A stretch of 27,906 nucleotides of DNA. Origin: JAKFEW01 sp036675505 (lineage in GTDB: Bacteria; Cyanobacteriota; Sericytochromatia; S15B-MN24; JAQBPE01). The translations under genes and the position numbers were made by a program. This document shows, piece by piece, positions 21,065 through 27,906 of the stretch. The stretch spans positions 1 to 27,906 of the forward strand of contig JAKFEW010000111.1 in assembly GCA_036675505.1 (NCBI GenBank), given 5' to 3'. The notes beneath the pieces are model-generated. The model was not told the origin of the DNA. It worked only from the letters and a program-made list of their open reading frames with translations, and searched no databases. Positions within the stretch are counted from its first letter, which is position 1, and the number at the start of each line of letters is the position of its first letter.

Positions 21065-22288
21065 TCAGTCAGGGATCGCGCCGGTCAGCACCTCGACGCC
21101 CGCGGTCGTCACCGCCAGCGTGTCCTCGAGCCGCACGCCCACGCCCCGCAGGTCCGCGGGCACGGCCGGGTCGTCGGCCGGGAAGTAGAGCCCGGGCTCG
21201 ACCGTCATCACCATGCCGGGCGCGAAGGTGGCGGCCTCCGGCACGACCGGGTCGTGCACCTCGAGCCCGATCCAGTGGCCCACGCCGTGCGGGAAGTACC
21301 GCGCGAGGGCGTCCGCGTCGCCCAGGCCGAGCTCGGCGAGCGCCTCGCCCAGCACCGCCTCGGCGGCGGCCTGGGGCGCGGTCACGGGGAGGCCTGGGCG
21401 GATCGCGGCGATCGCCGCGCCCTGCGCCCGCCGCACGGCATCCCATACGATCTGCCGGCGCCCCGTCGGCGCATCCACGGCCCAGGTGCGCGTCACGTCG
21501 CAGGCGTAGCCGCGCCATTCGGCGCCGGCGTCCACGAGCACCAGCTCGCCGGCGGCGAGCAGGCCCGCCCCGCCCACGTGGTGCAGCACCGTGGCGTTCG
21601 CGCCCGCAGCCACGATCGGCGCGTAGGCCGGGCCGTCCGCGCCAGCGGCGCGCCAGGCGCCGAGCAGCGCGGCCTCGAGCGTGTACTCGGGCGCGCCTGC
21701 GCGCACCTGCTCGCGGGCGGCCGCGAAGCCGGCCGCCGTGATGGCGGCCGCCCGCCGCATCGCCGCGAGCTCCTCGGGGGCCTTCAAGAGCCGCAGCGCG
21801 TGGAGCACGCCGCCCGGATCCTTGATCGTGCGGGGCGCAGGGCAGCGCCGGTCGGCGAGCGCTGGCCAGAGCGCGAGCAGCCTTGCGTCGAAAGCGGCCT
21901 CGCGGCCGAAGCCGTACCAGAGCGGCTCGGCGCCGCGCAGCAGCCCCGGCAGCCGGGCGTCGAGCTCCTCGAGCGGCCACGCGACGTCCACGCCGAGCGC
22001 CGCCGGCGCAGCCTCCGCGCCGAGCCGGCCGCCGTCCCAGCGCTCGCGCGCGCGATCGCGGGCGGGCACGAAGAGCGCCGAGCGCACGGGGCCCGCGGGC
22101 GCGAGCACGAGCACGGCGTCGGGCTCGACGAAGCCGGTGAGCCACCAGAAGTCGGCGTCGGGCCGGTAGGGGAAAGTGGTGGTGCGGGTGCGGCGGCGGG
22201 CGGGGCCCGCCGGGATCACCGCGACGCCCGTGCCCATGCGGGCCATCGCGGTGTCGCGGCGCAGCTGGTAAGTCTCGGTGGCGAACAT
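21065..22288 (-). CDS. pepP: Xaa-Pro aminopeptidase (aminopeptidase P family)
   Basis: 407 residues. It removes N-terminal residues preceding Pro. The creatinase-like N-terminal domain (about 1-160) contains the family start FPYRPDADFWWLTGF; the C-terminal pita-bread domain carries all five metal ligands: Asp in LVDAGAEW, Asp in ACDVTRTW, His in FPHGVGHWIGLEVHD, Glu in TVEPGLYFP and Glu in VRLEDTLAV. The spacing matches the E. coli PepP family. AAAGGAAG a few nt upstream supports the ATG at 22288. It is convergent with the TPR gene and divergent from the AraC-type regulator. The symbol follows the family; a PepQ-type dipeptidase is less likely given the N-terminal domain. Confidence 0.88.
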   Translation of the reverse strand: MFATETYQLRRDTAMARMGTGVAVIPAGPARRRTRTTTFPYRPDADFWWLTGFVEPDAVLVLAPAGPVRSALFVPARDRARERWDGGRLGAEAAPAALGVDVAWPLEELDARLPGLLRGAEPLWYGFGREAAFDARLLALWPALADRRCPAPRTIKDPGGVLHALRLLKAPEELAAMRRAAAITAAGFAAAREQVRAGAPEYTLEAALLGAWRAAGADGPAYAPIVAAGANATVLHHVGGAGLLAAGELVLVDAGAEWRGYACDVTRTWAVDAPTGRRQIVWDAVRRAQGAAIAAIRPGLPVTAPQAAAEAVLGEALAELGLGDADALARYFPHGVGHWIGLEVHDPVVPEAATFAPGMVMTVEPGLYFPADDPAVPADLRGVGVRLEDTLAVTTAGVEVLTGAIPD

Positions 22289-22395
22289 GGCTTCCTTTCA
22301 TCTTGCAAGGGGAGGGACGCTCCTACCCTAGCGCGGCGCGGCGCGCGATCCCAGGCCCCCAGTCGACGCCAGATCGGCCAAACGCGACATCCCGC

Positions 22396-22425
22396 TTGAC
22401 CCAGCCCACCCCCGTCCCCGACACT
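22396..22425 (+). promoter_or_regulatory. Promoter candidate giving a leaderless AraC-type mRNA
   Basis: TTGACC-N18-GACACT, with the -10 ending 6 nt before the ATG at 22432. No Shine-Dalgarno sequence is present. The spacing is the same as at 19915-19951. Confidence 0.4.
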
Positions 22426-22431
22426 TCCGAC

Positions 22432-23259
22432 ATGCCTTTGCTGACCTACCGCACCTACCGCCGCACCGCCCGCCGCGCCGGGGCGACCCTCGTCGTCCAC
22501 GGCCGCTACGACGGCCTCGCCACCGCGCCCGTCACCCATCCACACGCGCAGCTCTTCATTCCGCTCGCCGGACGGGCTCACCTGGCGCCCGTGGACGCGG
22601 CGGGGCTGGTGGTCGGGCCGGAAGCCGCCGTGTGGATCCCGGCGGGCCTCGCGCACGCCGCGAGCTCGCTCGGCGCCGCCGTCGAGTTCGTGGCCCTCAA
22701 CGTGCCGCCCGGCTGGGCGCCCGCGCTCGCCGCGGCGCACGGGCTGCCGCCGCCGCGCGCGGGCCTGCTCGTGCTGCGCGAGCCGGGGCTCTGGCTCGCG
22801 GGCCGCCTGCTCGCCGACACGCTGGCCGATCCGCCGGGTGGTGACGCCTGGGTCGAAGCCGGCCTGCTGCAGCTCGGCCTTTTGGCCGTGCTGGCCGCCG
22901 GCCAGCCCGCCGACCCGCAGGCGGCCGACCCCGGCGTCGCGCGTGCCGTCGATCGGGTCATGCGCGACTTCGCGCGGCCGCTCACGGTCGCGGCGCTCGC
23001 CGCCGAGGCCGGGCTCGGCGTGCGCCAGCTCGAGCGGCGCTTCGCGGCCTTCGTCGGCCTGCCGCCGCGCCGCTTCTTGATCAACGTGCGCCTCGCGGCC
23101 GCGCGCGAGCTGCTCGCGACCACGGCGCTCGGGCTCGAGGCGATCGCCGCGCGCGTGGGCTTCGCCGATGCGACCCACCTCACGCGCGCCTTCCGCGCGG
23201 CCCATGGCGCCACGCCAGCCGCCTGGCGCCGCTCCCAGGCCGGCGACCTCAATCCTTAA
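22432..23259 (+). CDS. AraC-family transcriptional regulator
   Basis: 275 residues. The N-terminal part (about 1-110) has a cupin-like fold with HPHAQLFIPLAGRAHL and WIPAGLAHAASSLGAAVEFVAL, the ligand-sensing arm of AraC proteins. The C-terminal part (about 170-270) contains two helix-turn-helix motifs: LTVAALAAEAGLGVRQLERRFAAFVG (first) and LGLEAIAARVGFADATHLTRAFRAAHGATPAAWRR (second, with the GFxDxTHLTRAFRxxxGxTPxxWRR signature). The start at ATG 22432 is chosen because it opens the cupin domain and sits at the end of a promoter; the frame is open upstream. It lies divergent from pepP and may regulate it or a solute pathway; the inducer is unknown. Confidence 0.88.
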   Translation: MPLLTYRTYRRTARRAGATLVVHGRYDGLATAPVTHPHAQLFIPLAGRAHLAPVDAAGLVVGPEAAVWIPAGLAHAASSLGAAVEFVALNVPPGWAPALAAAHGLPPPRAGLLVLREPGLWLAGRLLADTLADPPGGDAWVEAGLLQLGLLAVLAAGQPADPQAADPGVARAVDRVMRDFARPLTVAALAAEAGLGVRQLERRFAAFVGLPPRRFLINVRLAAARELLATTALGLEAIAARVGFADATHLTRAFRAAHGATPAAWRRSQAGDLNP

Positions 23260-23358
23260 CGCGCCCTTACTTCAATTTTGACACCCTGTTTACCGGATCT
23301 TGGCCTCGCCTGCCGATACCTCCCTCAGCACCCGTGTCCACGCCCGAGGAGGTCCGTC

Positions 23359-24003
23359 TTGATTCGCCGCACGCACTTGTACCGCGCGTCCGCCGCACTC
23401 CTCGTCGCCGCCATGGTGACCGGTTGCGGCGCCCAGGCGATGTCGCCCGCGGGCACGGCCACGATCCACCGCAGCGCGCAGGCCGCCTCCGCCGCCGCGA
23501 TCGACGTCGACAAGCTGATCGCCGACTTCAAGGCGATCCAGGGCTTCGACGAGGAGGCGATGAAGCGCCGCCAGGCGATCGTCGCGCAGCTCGGCGACAC
23601 CGACGACGATCGGGCGATGGCCTTCCTGCAGGCCGAATACGAGAACCTCGCGAGCTACCCCGAGACGGTCCGGCCGACCTTCGAGCTCAAGCTGGTCGAG
23701 GCGATCGACGCGCTCGACACCTACGACGAGGCGCTCGACGAGGCGCTCATCGCCGCCGGCACCGGCACGAAGGGCTCGATCCAGGAAGCCGCCTTCATGG
23801 ACGCGATGGCCCGCCGCAAGCGCAAGAAGAGCCTCGGCTACTGGCTGACCGCGCCCTTCCGCTGGGTCGGCTCGGGCCTGCGCTGGCTGGTCGGCGCCAA
23901 GCCCAAGAAGAAGCCCAAGAAGCGCCGCAAGCCCCGCCCGGACCCCGGCTACCCGTCGGATCCGTACCCGCAGCCCGGCAACGGCGGCTACCCCGGCTAC
24001 TAA
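23359..24003 (+). CDS. Hypothetical lipoprotein with basic and Gly/Tyr/Pro tail
   Basis: 214 residues from TTG at 23359. The TTG is chosen because GAGGAGG lies 6 nt upstream and the signal peptide (IRRTHLYRASAALLVAAMVTGC, lipobox V-T-G-C) starts right there. A helical body (about 45-150) with acidic segments such as AQLGDTDDDRAMAFLQAEYENL and AIDALDTYDEALDEALI is followed by an amphipathic region, then a basic stretch KPKKKPKKRRKPRP and a tail PGYPSDPYPQPGNGGYPGY. The tail resembles the Tyr/Pro composition of the protein encoded at 12308-13219. The lipid anchor and polybasic segment suggest attachment at the inner face of an envelope polymer or to nucleic acid; function unknown. Confidence 0.7.
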   Translation: MIRRTHLYRASAALLVAAMVTGCGAQAMSPAGTATIHRSAQAASAAAIDVDKLIADFKAIQGFDEEAMKRRQAIVAQLGDTDDDRAMAFLQAEYENLASYPETVRPTFELKLVEAIDALDTYDEALDEALIAAGTGTKGSIQEAAFMDAMARRKRKKSLGYWLTAPFRWVGSGLRWLVGAKPKKKPKKRRKPRPDPGYPSDPYPQPGNGGYPGY

Positions 24004-24011
24004 AGGCGACA

Positions 24012-24037
24012 CGGCCCGCTCCAGCTGGAGCGGGCCG
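24012..24037 (+). terminator. Rho-independent-type terminator of the lipoprotein gene
   Basis: GGCCCGCTCC and GGAGCGGGCC with loop AGCT form a 10-bp stem (11 bp with outer C-G), followed by GGTTCATTCATTTT, a T-rich tail. It lies 8 nt after the stop. Confidence 0.7.
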
Positions 24038-24043
24038 GTTCAT

Positions 24044-24232
24044 TCATTTTCCTTCGTCGACCCGCGCGAGCGGCGCGGCCGGCATGAAGGTGACGGTGTT
24101 CAGCCAGGGAAACGGCGTCTGGTGGCTCACGACCCAGTCGAGCGGCGCGGGCGCGCTGGGCGCGCCGGAGTTGGAACGCATGTCCGAGAGCGTGACGCGG
24201 AGCGCGTGCAGGGGCTTCTTCTTGGTCTTCAA
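24044..24232 (-). CDS. Small hypothetical protein
   Basis: 62 residues, TTG start at 24230-24232. A GGGAGG lies about 8 nt before this TTG; an upstream ATG 8 nt away reads into a stop after two codons, so the TTG is the best start. The sequence is basic at the N-terminus (KTKKKP), with no membrane segment and no recognised family; it contains DWVVSHQTPFPWLNTVTFMPAAPLARVDEG. The stop lies just behind the terminator of the convergent lipoprotein gene. This small gene could be spurious; its good ribosome binding site is the only positive evidence. Confidence 0.4.
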   Translation of the reverse strand: MKTKKKPLHALRVTLSDMRSNSGAPSAPAPLDWVVSHQTPFPWLNTVTFMPAAPLARVDEGK

Positions 24233-24390
24233 GGGGGCATCCTCCCGGTGGTCGAAGCCCAGCGTGCGCCCGTACGGCTGATTGACGTGAGCGCCGGCGG
24301 CACACCAGGCGTGTGACCCTCGTCACGGGGTGGCGCAGGCCCGGGCGCCGGGTACAAGGAACGGGCCAACCCACGTGTCCCGGTGCCGCC

Positions 24391-25440
24391 TTGAACGAGG
24401 ATAAGTCGAAGCGCCAAGGGGATCAGCTTTCGCTGAACACCCAGCCCCTCCAGAAGGGCACGCAGCCCCTGAAGCCGGGCACCGGCATGCTGCCTGGCGT
24501 GCCGAGCCTCAAGGGCCCCGTCAACCCGCTCGAAGACGACACCACGCTCCGCACGATCCTGGAGTCCACGCTGGCCCGAGCGGGCAAGCATGTGCAGAAC
24601 CTCGAGCAGCGCGTCGAGCTGCTGGTGCGATCGATCCAGAGCGCGGGCCTGCCGATCCCGGGCGTCGTGACCTGGGACTTCAAGCACGGCATCACGCCGC
24701 AGGGCAAGAAGATCATCTCGTACCTCGAGAAGGTCGTGCAGATGAAGCCCGATCTGGCCCGCCAGATCCAGGTCGCGATCTTCCGCTACCAGGAGGCCGT
24801 CGACGTCGTGGCGCGCGCGCGCCGGTCGCTGCGCGAGGGGACGGCGGGCGCGCACACGCTCGAGGAAGTGAAGCTCAAGTTCTTCTACCTCGCGAACTAC
24901 CACGCCGAGTTCAAGAACGACGCCCTGTTGACCCAGATGTTCCCGCCGCCGGACCAGCCCGTGAGCGGCGCCGCTTCGGGCACCGGCATGCTGCAGGCGC
25001 GCGGCACCGGCCTCTTGAGCCAGGGCTCCGACTCCGTGGGGCGCTACCAGCAGCTGCGCGGCGCCACGCTGCAGCGCGCCGACGCGCTGGTCCTGCACCT
25101 GGCGCCTGGCATGGAGCTGATCAGGCGCATCCTCGAACTGCAGAAGCCCGCGATGGGCTCGGGCCTGCTCGACATGTTCAACCCGCAGGCCAAGAAGGAG
25201 CGCCTCATGGCGCAGCGCCTCAAGGAGGACGCGCGCGCGGGCAAGCACGTCCAGAGCGCGCTGCAGCTCTTCGGCCAGCTCAAGGAGCACGTGGCCGAGG
25301 TGCGGAAGGGCGCGAAGTACGAGCCGCTCGCCGAGGTCATGGAGTACATGGCGAACCTGCTCGGCGTCTGGCACCAGCACCCGGTGCTGCGCGAGTTCTT
25401 CCCGCAGCTCGATCGCAACCTCTTCTTCGTCAAGCGCTGA
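24391..25440 (+). CDS. Hypothetical helical protein with internal repeats
   Basis: About 349 residues from TTG 24391. The start is uncertain: a GTG at 24313 is also in frame, neither has a good Shine-Dalgarno site, and a possible -10 (GGG-TACAAG, 24350s) lies between them, favouring the TTG. The N-terminus is Gly/Thr/Pro/Leu-rich with GTGML repeats, no signal peptide. The rest is helical: TTLRTILESTLARAGKHVQNLEQRVELLVRSIQ is echoed near the end by LKEDARAGKHVQSALQLFGQLKEH, sharing ARAGKHVQ exactly, so an ancient internal duplication is likely. A linker with GTGMLQARGTGLLSQG separates the two halves. Function unknown, probably cytosolic. Confidence 0.62.
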   Translation: MNEDKSKRQGDQLSLNTQPLQKGTQPLKPGTGMLPGVPSLKGPVNPLEDDTTLRTILESTLARAGKHVQNLEQRVELLVRSIQSAGLPIPGVVTWDFKHGITPQGKKIISYLEKVVQMKPDLARQIQVAIFRYQEAVDVVARARRSLREGTAGAHTLEEVKLKFFYLANYHAEFKNDALLTQMFPPPDQPVSGAASGTGMLQARGTGLLSQGSDSVGRYQQLRGATLQRADALVLHLAPGMELIRRILELQKPAMGSGLLDMFNPQAKKERLMAQRLKEDARAGKHVQSALQLFGQLKEHVAEVRKGAKYEPLAEVMEYMANLLGVWHQHPVLREFFPQLDRNLFFVKR

Positions 25441-25467
25441 CCTTCCGGCGCGCCTGGAAACGAAGCC

Positions 25468-25491
25468 AGCCCGGCCGCGAGCGGCCGGGCT
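25468..25491. terminator. Bidirectional terminator between convergent genes
   Basis: AGCCCGGCCG and CGGCCGGGCT with loop CGAG, a 10-bp perfect stem, lies 27 nt after the stop at 25440. A second smaller hairpin CCGTCCC/GGGACGG (25500-25516) follows directly after the stop of the minus-strand lipoprotein gene. Confidence 0.6.
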
Positions 25492-25518
25492 GTTCGGTTC
25501 CGTCCCCGTGGGACGGGA

Positions 25519-27165
25519 TCAGATCGCGAGCTCGAGGTCGGCCGGCGCGCCGACCGGGATCACGTAGCCCTTCAGGTAGCCGAGGGGCTGCCAGTCCTTG
25601 TCGAACAGCTTGATGTCGTGCGGGCAGCCTTCGGGGACCGAGGCCTCCCACGAGCCGTCGGCGGCGCGCCGGCCTTCCGCCGCATGATGCGGCGGATCGC
25701 CCGAGTTCGGCACGTCGAACAGCAGGAAGCCGTCGGAGGGGTTCCGCAGCGTGAAGCGGTGGAACCTGGGCTCCGTGCAGGTGCCGCCGGTGGTGGGCGG
25801 CGGCGTGTAGGTGCCGGTGGTGGGCGGCGGCGTGTAGGTGCCGGTGGTGGGCGGTGGCGTGTAGGTGCCGGTGGTGGGCGGCGGCGTGTAGGTGCCCGTG
25901 TCGGTGGTCGGCTTTTCGAACCGCACCTGCTTCTCGGACCCGACCCGGATCACGAAGTCCGGGATCGCGTGCAGCACCTCGCCGCGCTCGTTCTTGAAGA
26001 GCACGAGGTGCGGGCACCCTTCCGGCGTCCCCGACCAGAAGTCGTTCTCCCGCTTGGCCGTCGAGGCGTTCATCCACTGATCGCGTGGCTTGTCGGGCGT
26101 CGGGATCTTGAACTCGATGTACGCGACGTTGGCGGCTTCCTCGGCGCTCGGCAGGATGAACTGGTGGTTCGCCGGCACGCAGTCGTGGGCGGTCGGCTGG
26201 GTGGGGGGCTGGTCGGTGGGCGGCGGCAGCTCGCCGGTGCGGGGCGACTCGCCGGGCTGTGGCGGCGGGGGCGTCCGGAAGACGCCGGTGGGCGGCGGGC
26301 TTTCGCCCGGCATCGGCGCGACGCCCGGCTGCGTGCGCGAGCCGGCGAGCGCCGCGCGCAGGTCCTCGAGGGTCTTCTTTACCTCCGAGATCTCGCTGCG
26401 CAGCTGGTTCACGGACTCCTTGAGCTCCGAGACCGCCTCGAGCAGCTGGGCCATCCGGGCCTTCACGGACGCGCGGTCCGAGAAGTCCGGAAGCTTGTCG
26501 GCATCGAGGTTCTTCGCCGTGGTCTCGGCCGCGGTCTTGAAGACGGCCGGGTTGAACTCGCCGAGGTCGCTGCCCTTCTGGCCTTCGAGCACGTTCGAGG
26601 CGACCAGCGTGGTGGCGGCGTCGACGACGGCCGTCGCGCCCAGCTTGCCGGGCTTGGTGAGGGTCTGGAAGGTGGCCTTCTTGCCGTCCTTGGTCGTGAC
26701 CTCGGCGGCGACGACGAAGGTGAAATCGGCAGGGACGTTCGGGATCGTGAAGTTGCCCTTGTCGTCCGTCTTGACCTTGTCGAGGCCGGGGATCGGGTTG
26801 CCTGCCGCATCGGCGAGGAAGACGTCGGCGCCCGCGGCGGGGGCCTCATCGACGGCGAGCAGATCGTAGTTCATGCCACCCGCGGCGACGAGGTTCCCAC
26901 TGCCGGCGGCCACGAGGTTCATGCCGCCCGCGGCGATGATGCCGGCGGGCACCTTCACGGCGCCGGAGATGGTCACACCGTTCTGGACCGCGGGGCGCGC
27001 GACGCCACCCGTGGTCGGACCTGACGAAAGGACCGCCCACGGGGTGGCGCCCGGGGTCGTGGGGCCGGTGACCACCGTGCCCGACGGGGCGACCGTGATG
27101 GCTGGCAAGGTGCAAGCCGAGAGCAACATGGCGCTTACGAGCGCGGTGATTGAGCGACGACGCAT
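25519..27165 (-). CDS. Large multidomain lipoprotein with duplicated C-terminal domain
   Basis: 548 residues. Signal peptide with lipobox LLSAC (Cys18). Order: Thr/Ala/Gly-rich tether with GGMNLVAAGSGNLVAAGGMN repeats; a carboxypeptidase-regulatory/Cna-B-like beta domain (about 90-145) with GNPIPGLDKVKTDDKGNFTIPNVPA; a helical region leading to a coiled coil (about 230-275: LLEAVSELKESVNQLRSEISEVKKTLEDLRAAL); a Pro-rich segment; then a first C-terminal domain (HQFILPSAEE... TPEGCPHLVLF... VIRVGSEKQVRFE), a linker of four TGTYTPPPT units, and a second copy (HRFTLRNPSDG... VPEGCPHDIKLF... VIPVGAPADLELAI). The two share PEGCPH, LF and V-I-x-V-G. ATG 27163-27165 follows GGAGG by 4 nt. It is likely surface-exposed; function unknown. 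Confidence 0.75.
   Translation of the reverse strand: MRRRSITALVSAMLLSACTLPAITVAPSGTVVTGPTTPGATPWAVLSSGPTTGGVARPAVQNGVTISGAVKVPAGIIAAGGMNLVAAGSGNLVAAGGMNYDLLAVDEAPAAGADVFLADAAGNPIPGLDKVKTDDKGNFTIPNVPADFTFVVAAEVTTKDGKKATFQTLTKPGKLGATAVVDAATTLVASNVLEGQKGSDLGEFNPAVFKTAAETTAKNLDADKLPDFSDRASVKARMAQLLEAVSELKESVNQLRSEISEVKKTLEDLRAALAGSRTQPGVAPMPGESPPPTGVFRTPPPPQPGESPRTGELPPPTDQPPTQPTAHDCVPANHQFILPSAEEAANVAYIEFKIPTPDKPRDQWMNASTAKRENDFWSGTPEGCPHLVLFKNERGEVLHAIPDFVIRVGSEKQVRFEKPTTDTGTYTPPPTTGTYTPPPTTGTYTPPPTTGTYTPPPTTGGTCTEPRFHRFTLRNPSDGFLLFDVPNSGDPPHHAAEGRRAADGSWEASVPEGCPHDIKLFDKDWQPLGYLKGYVIPVGAPADLELAI
25795..25901. repeat. Tandem 27-bp repeats inside the lipoprotein gene
   Basis: Four near-identical 27-bp units (core GGTGGGCGGCGGCGTGTAGG) encode TGTYTPPPT units. 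One unit has a silent-type change (GGTGGC), and the first and last are slightly altered. They separate the duplicated domains. Confidence 0.8.
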
Positions 27166-27311
27166 AAAGCCTCCTGCTGTCCGGTCTCGGTGGTTCCTTC
27201 CACCGTCGACGGCTGCTCGGTTCATCGGGTGCCGGCCTGGTGATCTTTAGCACACCTGGCCGCCTGCTCGTCCTTATGTACCCACCTGCCCGCTGAAGCC
27301 TGCAACGCAAA

Positions 27312-27350
27312 AACCGACGGGCCGCCCCAAGAAGGGACGGCCCGTCGGTT
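27312..27350 (-). terminator. Rho-independent terminator, copy 1
   Basis: Minus-strand stem of AACCGACGGGCCGTCCC with its partner, loop TTCTT, 17 bp with one U-G wobble, followed by a run of five T on the minus strand. It closes the transcript of the gene at 27531-27902 or a short RNA between the two copies. Confidence 0.78.
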
Positions 27351-27406
27351 GTTGGAAGCGCCTGCGGCTAAAGAGGTACGCCGTGCTTGGCTCGAAGGCT
27401 GGAAAG

Positions 27407-27445
27407 AACCGAAAGGCCGCCCCAAGAAGGGACGGCCTTTCGGTT
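27407..27445 (-). terminator. Rho-independent terminator, copy 2
   Basis: Same loop and inner stem as the copy at 27312-27350, with the middle of the outer stem altered on both arms (GACGGG/CCCGTC becomes GAAAGG/CCTTTC). Followed on the minus strand by TTCTTTCC. It is the first terminator after the gene at 27531-27902. Confidence 0.75.
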
Positions 27446-27530
27446 GTTGGAGTGGAGTGGAGAGGAGAGTAGGGAAGGGGGCGGAAAACTGATTACTGCT
27501 CGGTCCGCCCGGTCCCTGGGTCTGCTCTGG

Positions 27531-27902
27531 TTACGCCACCAGCTTGAACTTGGCCGGGATCATCGCGTAGGCCTTGCCGTCGTAGAACAGGTCGGCGAGC
27601 CAGGCCTTGGGCAGCGAGTGCATGCCGGCGCTCGCGACCTTGCGGTCGGGCAGCACGCCGTCGGCTTCGACGACCGTGCCGCTCTTGCCGAGGTCCATCG
27701 AGTAGTCGAGCTCCGGGTTGAAGAGCGGGTCGAAGAAGAGCACCTCGTCGCCCACCACGTGCATCGCCACCAGCTTGCGGCGACGGAAGCCCTCGCCCGG
27801 CAGGCACAGCACGATCTCGCGCACGCCGCTCTTGAGCGCCTTCTCGACTTCCGAGAACAGGCGGGTCTTCATCTGGTTCGGGTAGCTCTTGTTCTGGCGC
27901 AT
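27531..27902 (-). CDS. Hypothetical protein (possibly 5'-partial)
   Basis: 123 residues from an ATG that lies 4 nt from the window edge, so the start and ribosome binding site cannot be judged and the gene may extend further. The sequence begins MRQNKSYPNQMKTRLFSEVEKALKSG and continues with REIVLCLPGEG, KLVAMHVVGDEVLFFDPLFNPELDY, and ends DGKAYAMIPAKFKLVA. It alternates strands and helices and has no signal peptide. The HVVGDEVLFFDP stretch faintly recalls cysteine-peptidase-like (H...D) folds, but the match is too thin to name. Tandem terminators follow it. Confidence 0.6.
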   Translation of the reverse strand: MRQNKSYPNQMKTRLFSEVEKALKSGVREIVLCLPGEGFRRRKLVAMHVVGDEVLFFDPLFNPELDYSMDLGKSGTVVEADGVLPDRKVASAGMHSLPKAWLADLFYDGKAYAMIPAKFKLVA

Positions 27903-27906
27903 CTGC

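Larger units (their letters stand above)
27166..27530. other. Gene-free region with two paired terminators
   Basis: 365 bp without a supported gene. It holds the hairpins at 27312-27350 and 27407-27445, a purine-rich stretch (27453-27482) and upstream sequence of the large lipoprotein gene, including CTAAAGAT near 27247 on the minus strand that could serve as a -10. No tRNA or known riboswitch seen. Confidence 0.55.

Noticed and set aside
27222..27425. Minus-strand frame of 67 residues across the first terminator
   Set aside because: It runs through the terminator hairpin and has no ribosome binding site.

Overview
The window is about 70% GC and gene-dense. It carries roughly 27 protein-coding genes on both strands, with no rRNA, tRNA, CRISPR array, transposase or prophage gene that I can recognise. 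Three features suggest a diderm Gram-negative-type bacterium: lipoproteins with clear lipoboxes, secreted proteins with a beta-barrel look (one ending in Phe), and a rhomboid protease. About half of the genes are hypothetical, proline-rich or low-complexity secreted proteins. The gene order recJ-apt-relA/spoT-rdgB resembles the recJ-apt-relA order known from Firmicutes. An uncultured high-GC lineage (for example something near Sericytochromatia) would fit, but this is a guess and the sequence read by eye does not settle it.

Layout. 1-6543: rhomboid protease; adenosine deaminase (minus); divergent GT39-like membrane glycosyltransferase; SRPBCC-domain protein; a PCYCGC-motif lipoprotein on the minus strand with an in-frame UGA at a conserved Cys position (candidate selenoprotein, 3955-4479); a bactofilin-like beta-helix membrane protein; a GNAT acetyltransferase. 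6544-7041: about 500 bp without a gene, holding a nine-unit heptamer repeat, a strong hairpin, an 18-bp palindrome and a good promoter. 7042-13219: membrane-anchored hypothetical protein, MerR-like regulator, secreted hypothetical protein, a protein with an A-B-A-B repeat, a lipoprotein, and a Tyr/Pro-repeat protein. 13313-18552 (minus): the housekeeping block recJ, apt, relA/spoT, rdgB, concerned with nucleotide salvage and cleaning, (p)ppGpp and DNA repair; relA/spoT and rdgB overlap by 4 nt. 18699-27902: a winged-helix regulator with a likely self-operator, an outer-membrane-like protein, a TPR protein, aminopeptidase P, an AraC regulator, lipoproteins and several hypotheticals, ending with tandem terminators behind a last unknown gene.

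The most notable items are the candidate selenoprotein with a SECIS-like hairpin in the right place; an identical palindromic operator half-site pair (AGATAA-N6-TTATCTGG) at two loci 3.4 kb apart; two terminators whose stems differ by compensatory changes and whose G-U wobble shows which strand is transcribed; and several unusual repeat proteins. Nothing here looks like a defence system or a biosynthetic cluster.
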